DNA of 64,000 nt from Hexactinellida sp. DTS-2022 (GCA_028753945.1 JAPNXP010000008.1:4402001-4466000), one strand, 5' to 3'. Positions 44,201 through 54,821 are shown, counted from the first letter of the stretch. Translations and numbers: made by a program. The notes: generated by a model from the letters alone, not told the origin.

Positions 44201-45406
44201 TATATTAATATTAGAAATTGTACTGTTTGTGTTTATTATTACTATTAAATTATGAAAATCCAATCACCGTTCTCATTACAGCTAATATTAATCACGGGCT
44301 AGCACTGCTGAGTATTGTTTACGACCTAGAGACCCATAAAGAACTTAGTAGTTCAATATAGAAAACATTAAAAATTAAAATTTCCCATCTTCTTGTGCAT
44401 CCCTGGTACATCTACTGTCAGGCCATATATAGAGTAGGCTATGCTACAGTCAACTCTCGTTAGTACAAGTACAGGGGATCGTCGAATTTTGTTCCCCTTA
44501 TCCGAAATTCATAAAACAGTTATTACTATTTTAATTAAACGATTTTAAGGGAATTTTACTAGCTAATTCTGTCGAGTTGGAATTCAGTATATACTAGTAC
44601 AATGGATAGATAGTAACAAATTATTAGAAAGAAAATATCAACCGTTTGAGATACAATTATACTATTCATGTACTTTGTATTTTGCTTATTGTTAATATCC
44701 ACAGTCCAGTAACACATTGCATTTCAATACAACAGAACCAACCTCGCAAATAGTGCATTAAATGCTCCTCAATTTCCTTGTAATAATAAGGAGCACATTT
44801 CCATTTAGCTGTGAGATTTCAATGTATTTACTCGGATACATTTATACATAATGCTCTGTGTATAGTGAGTAGGCTGATTGAAAATAATGAATACACTGTG
44901 TATTATCACAGTTGCAGATTAATTAATTAGGTCATGGTTGTCATCACAATAATGCGAATAATTTATTTAGGTAAATGGTGAGATAGTCGGAGAATCAACA
45001 TTAACACATTTATGTGATAAACAAGTATGGACATTCACTATTGCGAGATCTATTATAAAGGTAGTTATTAAATTAACGGTTAAATTTCCCACACTGAAAA
45101 ATTAGCATTTAAATATTAAAATTTTAGACTAAGATGAATCCAGGATTTACGTGCGTTGCTCCAAAAGCCCCTACCACCGAAATCTCCAGCGTAGACAGCC
45201 AACAAATCTTATGCAACAAATTTTTAGAGGGCGTAAATAAGAAACATCTTTTCAAGGAAATTAAGACTTCCCAAAAGAAGAGCTGGTGGGAGAAAGTTTC
45301 TACTTCCGTTTTAGGTTTTGAAGATATGATTTCCCGATCTGAGAGCTATATTAATATTGCAGGGGATGGACAGAGAGTTGATATCAAAAGATATGGTTTG
45401 TATTAG
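35261..45406 (+). CDS. Small PDZ-domain protein
   Basis: Five exons, all GT-AG and phase 0: 35261-35554, 41641-41745, 41803-41865, 44971-45060 and 45128-45406; 276 residues. Residues 1-98 are not recognised. A PDZ domain (about 97-190) runs across exons 2-4: VTLRSLNEKSLGIIIELRT provides the carboxylate-binding loop and first strand, then YIKQFHQKGKAYLDGRLKKG and DKIIKVNGEIVGE, the classic GDxIxxVNG turn. The C-terminal tail (exon 5) is rich in S/K with KKSWWEKVSTSVLGFEDM and has no known domain. PDZ domains bind C-terminal peptides and organise membrane complexes; the partner is not known. Intron 1 (6 kb) contains a bZIP-like gene on the opposite strand and a long hairpin; intron 3 contains a decayed transposon. 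Confidence 0.75.
36121..36291. mobile_element. MITE family A in PDZ intron 1
   Basis: AACCTCGTTAGTACGAACAC to TTCGTACTAACGAGGTTATA. Confidence 0.7.
37098..37212. mobile_element. MITE family F
   Basis: CTACACCTTTTTATGC to GAAATGAAGTTGACCGATAC, with TTTGCGAAGCCTGGGTTTTA. Confidence 0.55.
37227..37373. mobile_element. MITE family A
   Basis: CAGTAGAACTCATTAGTACG to GTACTAAACGAGGTTCTACT. Confidence 0.7.
38616..38769. mobile_element. Inverted-repeat element with GTAGACCGTCTAT ends
   Basis: CTTATATGTAGACCGTCTAT is mirrored at the right end as ATAGACCGTCTACATATAAG (one mismatch). An internal copy GACGGTCTAC is present. Confidence 0.7.
39263..39784 (-). CDS. Maf/CNC-like bZIP protein with atypical basic region
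   Basis: A 173-residue intronless frame on the minus strand, in intron 1 of the PDZ gene. Residues 82-111 (FTKEQVCDLDLSVLEEMM and on) resemble the extended homology region that precedes the basic region of Maf and CNC factors. Residues 113-133 are strongly basic (LKRQKRKKRHKQKLK). A leucine zipper follows with L132, L139, L146, L153, L160 and F167 at exact seven-residue steps. The first zipper leucine, L139, is 18 residues after R121, which stands where bZIPs have the invariant Asn; the invariant Arg is K129. So the fold and register fit a bZIP, but the DNA-contact residues differ. DNA binding is uncertain; an inhibitory partner role is possible. TATA box at 39825-39832. Confidence 0.65.
   Translation of the reverse strand: MKKSNTNNLTFDCGIDSAEDSQCNSTRQYLENSQVFISGTIPTQILRLPFAPNCNVLSSLKLSVKQTIPISFTKINVVTLGFTKEQVCDLDLSVLEEMMRTKHLNVSEIHTIKLERERLKRQKRKKRHKQKLKAEFQDLENGVDYLLQLKDELRKERTRLMEEIEQFRSFLSQ
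39825..39832 (-). promoter_or_regulatory. TATA box of bZIP-like gene
   Basis: TATAAATA on the minus strand, about 45 bp upstream of the ATG, implying a very short 5' UTR. Confidence 0.5.
40971..41110. repeat. 140-nt near-perfect hairpin
   Basis: Arms 40971-41038 and 41043-41110 are complementary at 67 of 68 positions with a 4-nt loop. Partial pairing continues about 8-10 nt beyond. Probably a foldback element in PDZ intron 1. Confidence 0.9.
41344..41458. mobile_element. MITE family F
   Basis: ATATATCGGCCAACTATTTT to AAAGGTGTTAACCGATATAT. Confidence 0.65.
41462..41622. mobile_element. MITE family D, decayed
   Basis: CAGTCGACTCCAATTAATAG start; GACCCAATTAAGCGGAGAAA inside; ends CAAACTCTACTG. 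It ends 18 nt before exon 2 of the PDZ gene. Confidence 0.6.
42158..44092 (+). pseudogene. Decayed THAP-domain transposon gene
   Basis: Begins MPNSCSVPGCKSNYNPDD, the start of a THAP zinc finger (C-x4-C). A one-base frameshift near 42215-42225 moves the frame. It then continues MPQNPPTLNHAWTC, YVCINHF (C-x2-H) and a C-terminal AVPSLLPG, matching the THAP AVPxxF motif. Further fragments with HQYLKQTKPCHVC occur at 43396-43650, with stops between. THAP domains are DNA-binding units of P-element-like transposases and of genes derived from them. The catalytic part is not recognisable. The remains lie in intron 3 of the PDZ gene, same strand, and are interrupted by a hAT MITE. Not functional as it stands. 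Confidence 0.75.
43130..43297. mobile_element. hAT-type MITE with 8-bp target duplication
   Basis: Starts CAGTGGCGTAGCCAGG and ends GCTGGCTACGCTACTG (inverse). Flanked by a perfect TCTATACC duplication at 43122-43129 and 43298-43305. Confidence 0.85.
44453..44520. mobile_element. MITE family A, truncated
   Basis: CAGTCAACTCTCGTTAGTAC then CCCCTTATCCGAAATTCATA; the right half is missing. Confidence 0.5.
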
Positions 45407-45456
45407 GAACACTACGATATACAGTTATTATTATTATCTCATTATATGATGAGATA

Positions 45457-45597
45457 CAGTAGATTCCGGATATAAGAACATTCTACTGGAAAATGGTTGG
45501 CATATACCTATATAATTTATGCCGGTTATAATAACATGTCGGTTATAAGAACATTATATGCAGTTCCCGACGATGTTCTTATAACCGTCATTCACTG
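45457..45597. mobile_element. MITE family E
   Basis: CAGTAGATTCCGGATATAAG to TTATAACCGTCATTCACTG, flanked by TA; just downstream of the PDZ gene. Confidence 0.7.
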
Positions 45598-46608
45598 TAG
45601 TGATAATGAGAAGTTTTTACATAGTTTAAAACTGCATTGCAAATATAGTGGTGTTCGCGTATTAGGAAGTAGCATTTTTCACGAAATTTTCATGTTAATA
45701 GGCTATGCTATTAGACGAACAGAATTAATATTAAATGCTCGCTGGGGGACTGAAAATAACTTGCTAACAGAGCGAAGAAAAATCGTTACGTATAATGCTT
45801 GTCATAATTTCTACTTTTGCTACTAGCTAATTATGGCTATTTGAGATGCGTTAATTTTAATATTAGCTAATAGCACTTAAATAAATAAAGTAAATAAAGT
45901 GCAGTAGAAAATAGTATGCGGGTGGTGGAACTGAAATATGATTATCACTTTAACACTGGCCTTACTATAAATGAATTTTAGATGATGAATTAATAAAAAC
46001 TGATTGCAAAGTTATGGGTCACTCATTGCAACATCGGTTATATAACCATTTGACATATAAAAGCGGGTGTTAATTAGATTATAAAACTCAGTTCCTTTGA
46101 TGAAAATATTCGTTTGATCCTTTAATAACTCCTGTCTTAATTAGGAAAAACTCGATAAAAACTGAACAATTAATAAGCAAAGATATAATTTTATAAAATG
46201 ATTGAAAAGGTCAACTTTGGAAAAATAAGTAATTAATATCAATTAATTTGTGAATCAATTAGTGCAGTTCCTATAGGGATATGCATATTAACAAGGGCGG
46301 AATACATGTTGGACAATCCTGGATGTCTTATAATTTTATTTAAGTTATCGCATGGTTTATATTATAATGCACTGGGGACGGTGACTAATTTATTTATTAA
46401 AAACACAATTATTGTATTTAGGTTTGTTTATGAGGATATTTGTGAAGTTTATACGGGCTAGATAGGTAAAAATTTGTCTTTAAGTATAGTTTGGAAAGCT
46501 ACAATAGTCAATTGGTTTTCTAAGCAATTAATAACTTAGCGACTATTTAAAACCATTATTATATTAGTCTGGTCTATATTTTCCAAATGGTGACCGATAT
46601 TCAAATTA

Positions 46609-46751
46609 CAGTAAAACCTCGTTAGTACGAACACCAGGGGACCTTCAAAATGCTTTCGCCTTATCCGACCTTATCCGGTATCGAAAAGGTTTTGAAGGGG
46701 CTGAAATAGTGTTTTAGTAAAAACCGTGTTAATACTAACGATATTCTACTG
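46609..46751. mobile_element. MITE family A
   Basis: CAGTAAAACCTCGTTAGTAC to TACTAACGATATTCTACTG. Confidence 0.65.
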
Positions 46752-46933
46752 TATATGATTTAATGCAGGAAAAAATTCTACGCTTGATGGTTGTTGACGA
46801 TTTTTCATTTTTTATCTGGTCGCGCCACAATTAATTAACTAATTAGTCAGTAATCAACCACAATATCTAAAACTTACAAACATAGTTTGAAAGATCTTAC
46901 ATATACGGTACCATTGATATTCGGCTTTCCTCA

Positions 46934-47116
46934 ATGGCGAAATTTGCATTCAATAGCAACTACACAACTAATGATGTTTGCAATATTAAATTATTCAATC
47001 CTATCTCGCTTCCTACACTATTGCTACTATCAAAGAAATTAACTAATTTGTCAACCCAGGATTTTACAGATATACAAATGATTAATTATCTTAAATTAAA
47101 GCAGTGGATTGATTGA
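46934..47116 (+). pseudogene. Possible truncated bZIP-like family member
   Basis: A 60-residue frame with FNPISLPTLLLLSKKLTNLS then TDIQMINYLKLKQ, reminiscent of the segment before the basic region in the family. A stop follows where the basic region should begin. Weak; it could be chance. Confidence 0.25.
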
Positions 47117-48180
47117 AAGATAGCTAAGAAAAATGAATAATGAACGAATAATTCATTGTGACGATATAATAAATCATGAAATATTGAAAATAAATTAAAT
47201 TAATTTAGTCAACTTAGCCTAAAGGGCCGTTCAAAAATTACATAAAACAAACTCGCGGAAAATTTGATATCCCCCTCCTATGCCACGATCTTGAATCATT
47301 TTGTAATACAAAAACTTCCATTATCTATTTGTGAACAGGATTAATGCGAATTTCCGGATAATGTGAATAGATTTTGACTGTCACCTGTGTTCATATTATG
47401 AGAAACTACTGTATAAGCATTTCTTTTAAAGTTTATTCCAATTTATCTTCCATTATCTATTTGCAAACAGGATATTATGACTGTAATGCTTTAGCTCAAA
47501 TATCACAGAGTTCTGTCGGAAGAAGAGATTCAAAACACCTGCAGATTTATTACCCACAACAACATTTATATCTTTTTGAACCAATCTCAGAAAACTCACC
47601 CAAAAAGTTTATATAAGCAAATCCCGGTGAATATTATTAAAGACATTAATGGATTTATTGATCAATTTGTTAATAATTGTGTGATTCAATGAAACTCTAC
47701 CTTTCTTGTTTAAAATGTGTCACATTGTTATCATGCATTAACTTTAAACCCATTTTAAAAGGAATTTTGTTGATCAAAGCTACTATCTCGACTAAATATA
47801 TATGCTTTTCCTATAATTCGGGCTAAGCTATTATATTACTTGACTCATAACAATTCAATTTAACTGAGAATTGGCTCTCAGTTCATTGTATTGACTATTA
47901 ACCTATTTATGAAATTAATCTATTTATGAAAATTATGTTTTAAATTTAACTATTCAAAACAGATAGCAATAATTAATTAATTAATTCGATTATTATATTT
48001 TGCATCGGGCAAATCTTTCAATTAACTGACTGACAAATTTATGAATGCAATTTTGAATTATAAGTTATTACTTTGAATTGTGTCATAAATTAAATGATAG
48101 ATGTTTATAGTAATCTAATATATAAAATTAATAGAAATATTTAAAAAACTGAATTTATATCACTGAAAGCAATTCCAATA

Positions 48181-48430
48181 TATACCGTATTGCTTCGAAT
48201 AAGCAACCGGTGCTTATTGTTTCCGTGGGCCAAAATTATCCTGAATTCTTTTTTGAAAAATCCAGAAAAAAATATTTAGGTCGTCTAATGGTTCTCACCG
48301 ATTATAGTATACATACCGAAGTTGCCAAAATCAATGTAATTATACTCCAGTGATCAACTGATGTGTTTAAATTTTAGCATAACAATGACATTTTTATTGA
48401 CCCTGCGCTTATTGGGGGAATTACAGTATC
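48181..48430. mobile_element. Inverted-repeat element with AATAAGC ends
   Basis: TACCGTATTGCTTCGAATAA GC at the left and GCGCTTATTGGGGGAATTAC AGTA at the right. Confidence 0.45.
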
Positions 48431-49515
48431 TATAGTATAAACTCGATTGTACGATTTTTAGTGATCTGGTTAATTGAGGAATAATATAAGAACTTTCCTT
48501 TTCTCGTGTCCCGTGTTAGTTCAATTAATTAATTAATCCTCCCTTTATTTTGTAGCTATAGTTTGCTAATTACACATTATAAGCAGACTCACAAACAATA
48601 ATACGTCCCATTTATTTCATTATAAGTCATTCTTGTAAGAGCATATTTATCTGAAGTAATTTCTGCAATTAATTCACAAAGATTTACAAATTAATTAAAT
48701 TAATTAATTAAGTATTGATAACAAGTAACAGAAAAACCTACAATGGAAACTTTCAAATTCTTCTGAATACATTTGACAAATAGGATAATTAATGGGAGTA
48801 TATATATAAATTCAGGCTAAGTTATTCTATTATTCTTTTGGGAATATTTTGGATAAGTGGATACTGACATATTTAAAGATTTGCTAAGAAAAAATTATCA
48901 AGACAGTGGAACAAACACTTACTCATTTATTTTAATTTAACATGGTTGACCAATTTCTATACTTAATCTCATTTATTGCAGTATAAAGCGACAAAGCACA
49001 AAATATATTTGGAATCCAGGTGATATTTCACTCATAAACTCAATGAAGATTCAAGATAGAGTTCGATTATCCTAATCGGTGTATATGTTTTGTATTGATT
49101 TTGTTGTTATTGTAAATTGATATAGTATTTTATACTAGTTGTAATTTATTTATTATTAAGTAGTACTCCCAATTTAAGACAGAATTTTACGAAATTTCTA
49201 CAAATTTATAATGACAGTGTTTATACTATGCGTTTTTCCGAATAATTTTCCTAAAAAGCGATATTAGAAATGTAAAGATGTGAACACACTTAGCTGAGCA
49301 GTTTAATGAATATCAATGATCAATAAATAACACAAGGCATTATAATACAAATTTGATCATTGCGCGATAATAATTACAAACATTAATAGCATAATTAACA
49401 TCGTAAGTCAAATTAAAAAGAAGAAAGAAAAAAAAGAATGTAAAATAATTATACAGCTGCAATAAACTAACATTTAAAAAATTAGTTTTAATAATTACCC
49501 ATTTATAACACTTAA

Positions 49516-49980
49516 CTAAATCCATTGCCGTGTATTATTACCCGCATTATTATTCGGCAAAACCGATATATTTCTTAAAGCATTTTCGCACTCAGTTTTG
49601 TAGTACCTAATTTCCCAGGCTAGCTGATTCTTTTCTTTTACAAGCTCAGCTTTTTCTTCGTACCTTTTTTCGCAAACCTTATAAAGTGCTTTAGGCTCTT
49701 CAATCTTTCTTCTATCCTTAATCTTATCCGCAAGGTCCTGGTCAATGCCTTTTGTTCTCAGCGCCTGTCTTATTTCCCCTCGATTCGTACAGGAAACTTT
49801 GCACCAATCGACAAGACTTAGTGCTTGAAAATGATCGATTTTCTCAGTAAAGTATTTCGATTGACTTAAAGCGTTGTCAATCAAAATGAATTTCATCTCA
49901 AGGAATGACTGAGTGTCAATTTCCAGTCTTTTTCTATGTTTTGGCGTTGATTTATAGAAATTATATCGATAAGCACTCAT
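49516..49980 (-). CDS. bZIP-like family member, most divergent
   Basis: A 154-residue intronless frame. Residues about 19-75 match the family layout (an N-terminal helical domain with LVDWCKV and GEIRQALRTKGIDQDLADKI). A weak charged segment (KDRRKIEEPKALYKVCEKRY) and a coiled coil (EEKAELVKEKNQLAWEIRYY, L113, L120 and Y127 seven apart) follow. The basic part is shorter and less basic than in the other members, so DNA binding is doubtful. A TATATAAG box lies at 50082-50089, about 105 bp upstream on the minus strand. It ends in asparagine-rich sequence. Placed in the family by layout and motif spacing rather than strong identity. Confidence 0.55.
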   Translation of the reverse strand: MSAYRYNFYKSTPKHRKRLEIDTQSFLEMKFILIDNALSQSKYFTEKIDHFQALSLVDWCKVSCTNRGEIRQALRTKGIDQDLADKIKDRRKIEEPKALYKVCEKRYEEKAELVKEKNQLAWEIRYYKTECENALRNISVLPNNNAGNNTRQWI

Positions 49981-50081
49981 TTTTATTTTTTATCAATAAA
50001 ATAGTATTTTGTACTGTTTATTTTATATACTGTACGTACTTCAGAAGTGCATTTACGATTATTTGTTGAGTTGAGTTGTTG

Positions 50082-50089
50082 CTTATATA
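50082..50089 (-). promoter_or_regulatory. TATA box of bZIP-like gene
   Basis: TATATAAG on the minus strand, followed by a CTTATATAAATA context on the plus strand; about 105 bp from the ATG at 49980. Confidence 0.5.
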
Positions 50090-50203
50090 AATACCCTCTG
50101 AAACTTTATCCACCTCCAAACAAACATAGTAAATCTGTATAGCAAATATTACAATATAAGTAAGACTTAACTATGACTAAACTATGACGAAATTATAAAC
50201 AAG

Positions 50204-50573
50204 GCTGGATTCGGTTAACCGTTACAGATTTTAATAAACAGTTGTTGAATATCAGTTATTAGGAAATTACTGTAAAATGTATAAAAATTATTTTGTTAGA
50301 ATATGATAGCCCTAAATCCATTTCCCATCATTACTTAATAAATTTTATTAGACAACATTGTTTTTATTTACCTAAAGTATGAAATATATCAGTTAATGTG
50401 CTTAAGGGGTTATACTTTATAAAGCTGGGTTTTCTTCTGTAGTATAATCAAAAATTATATAATTATTAATTGTATTGAACACGATTAACCGTTAACCGGT
50501 TAATCGTGGGCGAGAAATAGAATCGTAACAGTTGCTTCAGAATGGTTAACCAACCCCATCCTTGTTATAGATA
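50204..50573. mobile_element. hAT-like inverted-repeat element
   Basis: ACAAGGCTGGATTCGGTTAA at the left and GTTAACCAACCCCATCCTTG at the right are near-inverse; TTAACCGTTAACCGGTTAAT in the middle. No convincing target duplication. Confidence 0.4.
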
Positions 50574-51427
50574 GCAAGGAATTATCCAGGAGCGCGAGAC
50601 GCTCCTTTTGGAGCATGATTTGGAAAATTTGAATCTAGGAGCGCGAAATTTTGGAATCCTCTCCTATACCGTAACATTAATTTGTGATTTAGGCGTATGG
50701 AAATTGGATCAGACCAGAATTAGGAGCGTATTTACAAAGGCTGTATGATACACTAATAAATAGTTAAATAAAAGTTACATGGTTAATATGTTAGTGCCAA
50801 TTTATTCTAAGAACAATTCAGTTAGAAAATAATTTCAAACTTTAATTAAAGTATTAGTAATCAGCTGGGTTTTTAAACACCATTCTATTAAGAAAGGACA
50901 ATAGTTAGAGGTAGGTATAACTCAAAATTTCAATTAGTAATTAACAAAGTTATGGGTTTGTAAACTAATTGTTGTAACAACACCCCTTTTCCCAATACAC
51001 TGACATATCCTATAAATATTCTTATATCTTGGGCTGAGCAAAAGAAAATGCTCCCGAAGTAACAACTTATACTATGTTACCATTATTATGGCTTTAATAT
51101 TTTGCAAAATCATCAATCTACCTTTTTTTGTTATTCATTCAATCATTAGAATGATTTATAGTTTTTTTTTATAACATAGTTAATTAAATGTTATTTCTCA
51201 ATCAACTTGTCCAATAGTATATTTGTGTACAATTAACCTTCTTAATCACTGGTATCAACCAAAAGTAATTTGAACTTAAATTTTCGGATCAAAAATCACT
51301 GAAAGCATGAATAAATTGATATCAAAAGTTAATTATATGAAACTATTTAGCAAATTTGATAGAATCCACTTTCATTAACTAATTGACCTTTGCGGCACTG
51401 TGTTATGTTATAAATCGCAATGTATAA

Positions 51428-51618
51428 TCAGGTTCTTTTTTTATGAACATACAAGGGACCAAAAATTGAGTTCATAATAGAGATACTTCATAATAAGCGA
51501 ACTCAACTTAATACAAACCCTATGTAAGTTGTTAAATTGGGACCATATGGCTTGTTCATAATAAAAAATCTTCATATTAAGCAGACGAAATCTTGTTCAT
51601 AATAAGCAGACCTGACTG
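51428..51618. mobile_element. MITE family B (inverse orientation)
   Basis: CAGGTTCTTTTTTTATGAAC to AATAAGCAGACCTGACTG. Confidence 0.7.
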
Positions 51619-51792
51619 TAATTGGAACAACGATTTGTCGCATGTCACTACCACATTGTCATGTTCAGAGAAAATATTCTGCCTACTGGAATAATCAGGG
51701 AATTAAACTACATAGAATAAGTATGGAAATAATATAGAAGTAACAGTTAAATTTGGAGATAACTGATCAGATTAGATTTATCACAAATAGTA

Positions 51793-52617
51793 CAGTAGAT
51801 GTCGGATATAAGCACACCGGTTATAAGAACATATCGGATATAAGCACACTATGTTGGAAAACGGTTGCCATATACCCTGTATTATTTATGTCGGTTATAA
51901 GTACATGTCGGTTATAAGCATAGATGCATTATACGATCATACGTTATACGTTCGGGGAGCGTATAATGGATCATATATACGTATAATGGATCATATATAC
52001 GTTCGAGCGTATAATCAACGTATAACAAATGGCCAACGTATGATACCATCATACGATGAAACTGAATTTAGTCAATTTAGTAAAAACTAAAACGTGACTA
52101 TTAGTGATGCTAAGGAAGACAGGTTTCTTCGATACATAACGTATGGTAACGTATAATGAACGTATGATGAACGTATGATAACGTATGGTAACGTATAATG
52201 AACGTATAATGAACGTATGATAGCGTATGATGAACGTATGATAACGTATGGTAACGTATAATGAACGTATAATGAACGTATGATGAACGTATGATAACGT
52301 ATGGTAACGTATAATGAACGTATAATGAACGTATGATAACGTATGATGAACGTATGATAACGTATGGTAACGTATAATGAACGTATAATGAACGTATGAT
52401 GAACGTATAATGAAAATCGTATAAAATCATTATACGTTATACGTCGTATGATGATTATACGTTTTGACCATATGATCCTCTAACGTATGATGGCATTATA
52501 CGTTCACCTAACGTATAATGGCACCATATATACGTTATACGTTACGTATAATGCATCTATGGTTATAAGCACATCAAGTGCAGTTCCCGACGATGTGCTT
52601 ACAACCGGCATCCACTG
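51793..52617. mobile_element. MITE family E containing a nested element
   Basis: CAGTAGATGTCGGATATAAG to ACAACCGGCATCCACTG, flanked by TA. Interrupted at 51920-52560. Confidence 0.75.
51920..52560. mobile_element. MULE-like element made of ACGTATAATG repeats
   Basis: Ends ATAGATGCATTATACG and the inverse, flanked by a perfect 10-bp duplication GGTTATAAGC (51910-51919 and 52561-52570). The interior is almost all ACGTATRATGA-type direct repeats with inverted units at both sides. No coding capacity. Confidence 0.8.
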
Positions 52618-53225
52618 TATACGTAATTTTACTGAACCAATTATTCACAAATTTGTCAATTAGCTTGCTATAAAATAGACAAAGTATATTCACATTAAAT
52701 TATTATACAGTTTGTTCAAATCAAAAAGCTTCTTTTTTATAGAAACGTGTTAGCCTATAATGAGCTTGTAATTGGTTGACAATTAAATTCTCATTATAGA
52801 TAATATCTATTTATCGATAACAATTCAGTAATTCGATCAACTAATTAATATGTAATTAATATGTAATTAGTAATTAAAAATTGATAAAATTAAACTCGCA
52901 TACGTATGTCTATAAAATTAAAAATGCAATTAAAATGTATGTTTACTAAAACTGGGTTATAAAGTATCCCCTCGGAAATGGAAATTAAGAACGGATTAAA
53001 CAAATGTAAGTACTAACTGAGTTTAGAAATACATACTGCTTTATAAAGACTAAGGAAATAAAAAATAACTTAGAGGAACTGAATTAATAATTAAGTTCTC
53101 GTTCGACATAAAGTCAATTGTTAATAGTTACAAACTTGTTATTACGAAAATTATAGTTATGAAAACATTATCATGCGTACTCTTATCCGTAGTCTCATAT
53201 TATAGTCATTAATAGAAAGGAATTA

Positions 53226-53382
53226 CAGTAGAAACTCGTTAGTACGAAATTTCCATTCTTACGAACGGTATTCAATCCCCTTCAAATACTTCAATGCAAA
53301 TGGTTTTTGGTTAATACGAATTCCGGATAAGACGAACGCATTTTGAAGGTCGCTGGGTGTTCGCACTAACGAGGTTTTACTG
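53226..53382. mobile_element. MITE family A
   Basis: CAGTAGAAACTCGTTAGTAC to GCACTAACGAGGTTTTACTG, flanked by TA. Confidence 0.7.
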
Positions 53383-53636
53383 TAAAATCAATTATTAGTT
53401 ATTATCCAAAGTCCAAGCAACCAAAAAATATTTGAGTTTATAAACACAATATTTGTTAAGTTTTCGATGAATTCGGCAAGCTACTTGGCACAAAGATGTC
53501 TCATTGATTGGTCAATTTCTAGACAACATTAATTCAATAGAACACTCAACTCAATAAATTAGTATAATAATAGAAAATTATGAATAATTAAGAGTATCAA
53601 ATAATGTAAAGAGAATTCGTTGTAAATAAACTAAAT

Positions 53637-54821
53637 TCAAAATATCTGTACAGGATATTTATCGTTTTGAGAAAGAACAATAATTTCGTTTGATTTTGTC
53701 ACATGAATACCAGCTGGCACAAATATTTCCCCGCTCGATTTCCCACTTTTGAAGAGAACAAGAACCAAATATCCAGAGGGCGTATACATCAACAATTGAT
53801 GATTAATAACATCTGTAATAAATATGTTGCTATTCCCATCGATTGTAAAATGTTGGGGCAAGCTAAACTTAAGCTCTGAACCTCTTGGTATGATAGAAAA
53901 TAATTTGGTTTTATTTGATTTTGAAATAACATGGAAACAAGGATTGTTGTAATCTAATACGAATATTTCATTTTGCCTGACTTTAATATCTTGAGGGAAT
54001 TGTAGACCAGGGTTAAAAATATCAATTAGAGTTAATTCAGTGTCAAATATTAGGATTTTATGGTATTTTTCGAGTGTACCATAAATATGTTGACAATAAA
54101 TATCGAAATCAAGACCAGTAATAAATCCATATTCGAACTGGAATAAATCAATTGCAATCACAAGTTGTATTTCTTTTGCAAAATCACCAGTGATAGCTGA
54201 GAATTTGAACACTGAATGTTTGTGATAATCAGCAACATAAATAGATTTGTTTTCGTCAAAAACTATACTGTTAGGCAGTGTCATTTGATTATCAGAGATT
54301 CTATTTACAAAATCTCCTTTCATATTGTAAACCAATACAGATTCAGTCTCTAATTCGCCAATTGCAATCAACCCATTATTCTCATTCACAGCAAAACCTG
54401 ATGCCAAACGAATACCAGGAATCGGTTCGGTCCCAAAAGTTAATTTAGGAATATTTTTGTTGAAATAAACCTTCGGAAACTTGACAATATCTCCGAGACT
54501 TTGCAGCAGCAAACTCAGCTCTTCTCCATTCCATACAAACTGGTACTCTCCTAATCCCTCTTCCAATATCTGAATTTCCTCTGAATGAAATTCTTTTGTC
54601 GCTTTCGACATTTCACTTTCCAATTCGCTCAGCTGTTCCTTCATTTGTTGGATTAGTTCTGGTAAATCCCTGCTTTCAGCTCTGAGAAAACTGAGTTTAT
54701 CTAGCAGGGATGCCTGTCTCTTCCGAATCTTATTTATAAGATATTCAAATGCAGCGTTTATTTCGTGTTCGATCTCATCCATGGTTCGTAGAGCGTGATT
54801 AGAATAAGGCGGAGTTGTCAT
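53637..54821 (-). CDS. Coiled-coil/NHL-repeat protein
   Basis: A 394-residue intronless frame on the minus strand. Residues 15-110 form a long coiled coil (LIQQMKEQLSELESEMSKAT). From about 140 the segments GLIAIGELETESVLVYNMKG and SIYVADYHKHSVFKFSAITG are clear NHL blades; there are about six. No RING or B-box, so it looks like a TRIM-NHL protein reduced to its coiled coil and propeller, close in layout to the genes at 4044 and 33274. A scaffold or RNA-binding role is possible. No TATA box is obvious just upstream. Confidence 0.75.
   Translation of the reverse strand: MTTPPYSNHALRTMDEIEHEINAAFEYLINKIRKRQASLLDKLSFLRAESRDLPELIQQMKEQLSELESEMSKATKEFHSEEIQILEEGLGEYQFVWNGEELSLLLQSLGDIVKFPKVYFNKNIPKLTFGTEPIPGIRLASGFAVNENNGLIAIGELETESVLVYNMKGDFVNRISDNQMTLPNSIVFDENKSIYVADYHKHSVFKFSAITGDFAKEIQLVIAIDLFQFEYGFITGLDFDIYCQHIYGTLEKYHKILIFDTELTLIDIFNPGLQFPQDIKVRQNEIFVLDYNNPCFHVISKSNKTKLFSIIPRGSELKFSLPQHFTIDGNSNIFITDVINHQLLMYTPSGYLVLVLFKSGKSSGEIFVPAGIHVTKSNEIIVLSQNDKYPVQIF

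Larger units (their letters stand above)
45600..49515. other. Gene-poor AT-rich region
   Basis: Holds an A-type MITE (46609-46751), truncated A-type and TTCAAAAATTA-type pieces (47226-47413), a possible bZIP-like fragment (46934-47116) and a GAATAAGC-type inverted-repeat element (about 48181-48430). I see no complete gene here. Confidence 0.5.
49981..53636. other. Gene-poor AT-rich region with nested elements
   Basis: TATATAAG box (50082-50089), a likely hAT-type element with GGTTAACCG motifs (50204-50573), a B-type MITE (51428-51618), an E-type MITE carrying a nested element (51793-52617) and an A-type MITE (53226-53382). No gene seen. Confidence 0.5.

Noticed and set aside
45497-45826. 109-residue frame after the PDZ gene
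   Set aside because: Its first third is MITE E sequence; the rest has no recognisable domain or gene signal.
47374-47616. 80-residue frame
   Set aside because: It begins in an A-type MITE remnant and shows no domain; an exon after TTGCAAACAG cannot be excluded.
52110-52430. Open frame of 106 residues on the minus strand with YVHYTL repeats
   Set aside because: It is a reading of the ACGTATAATG repeat array in the nested element, with no gene context.
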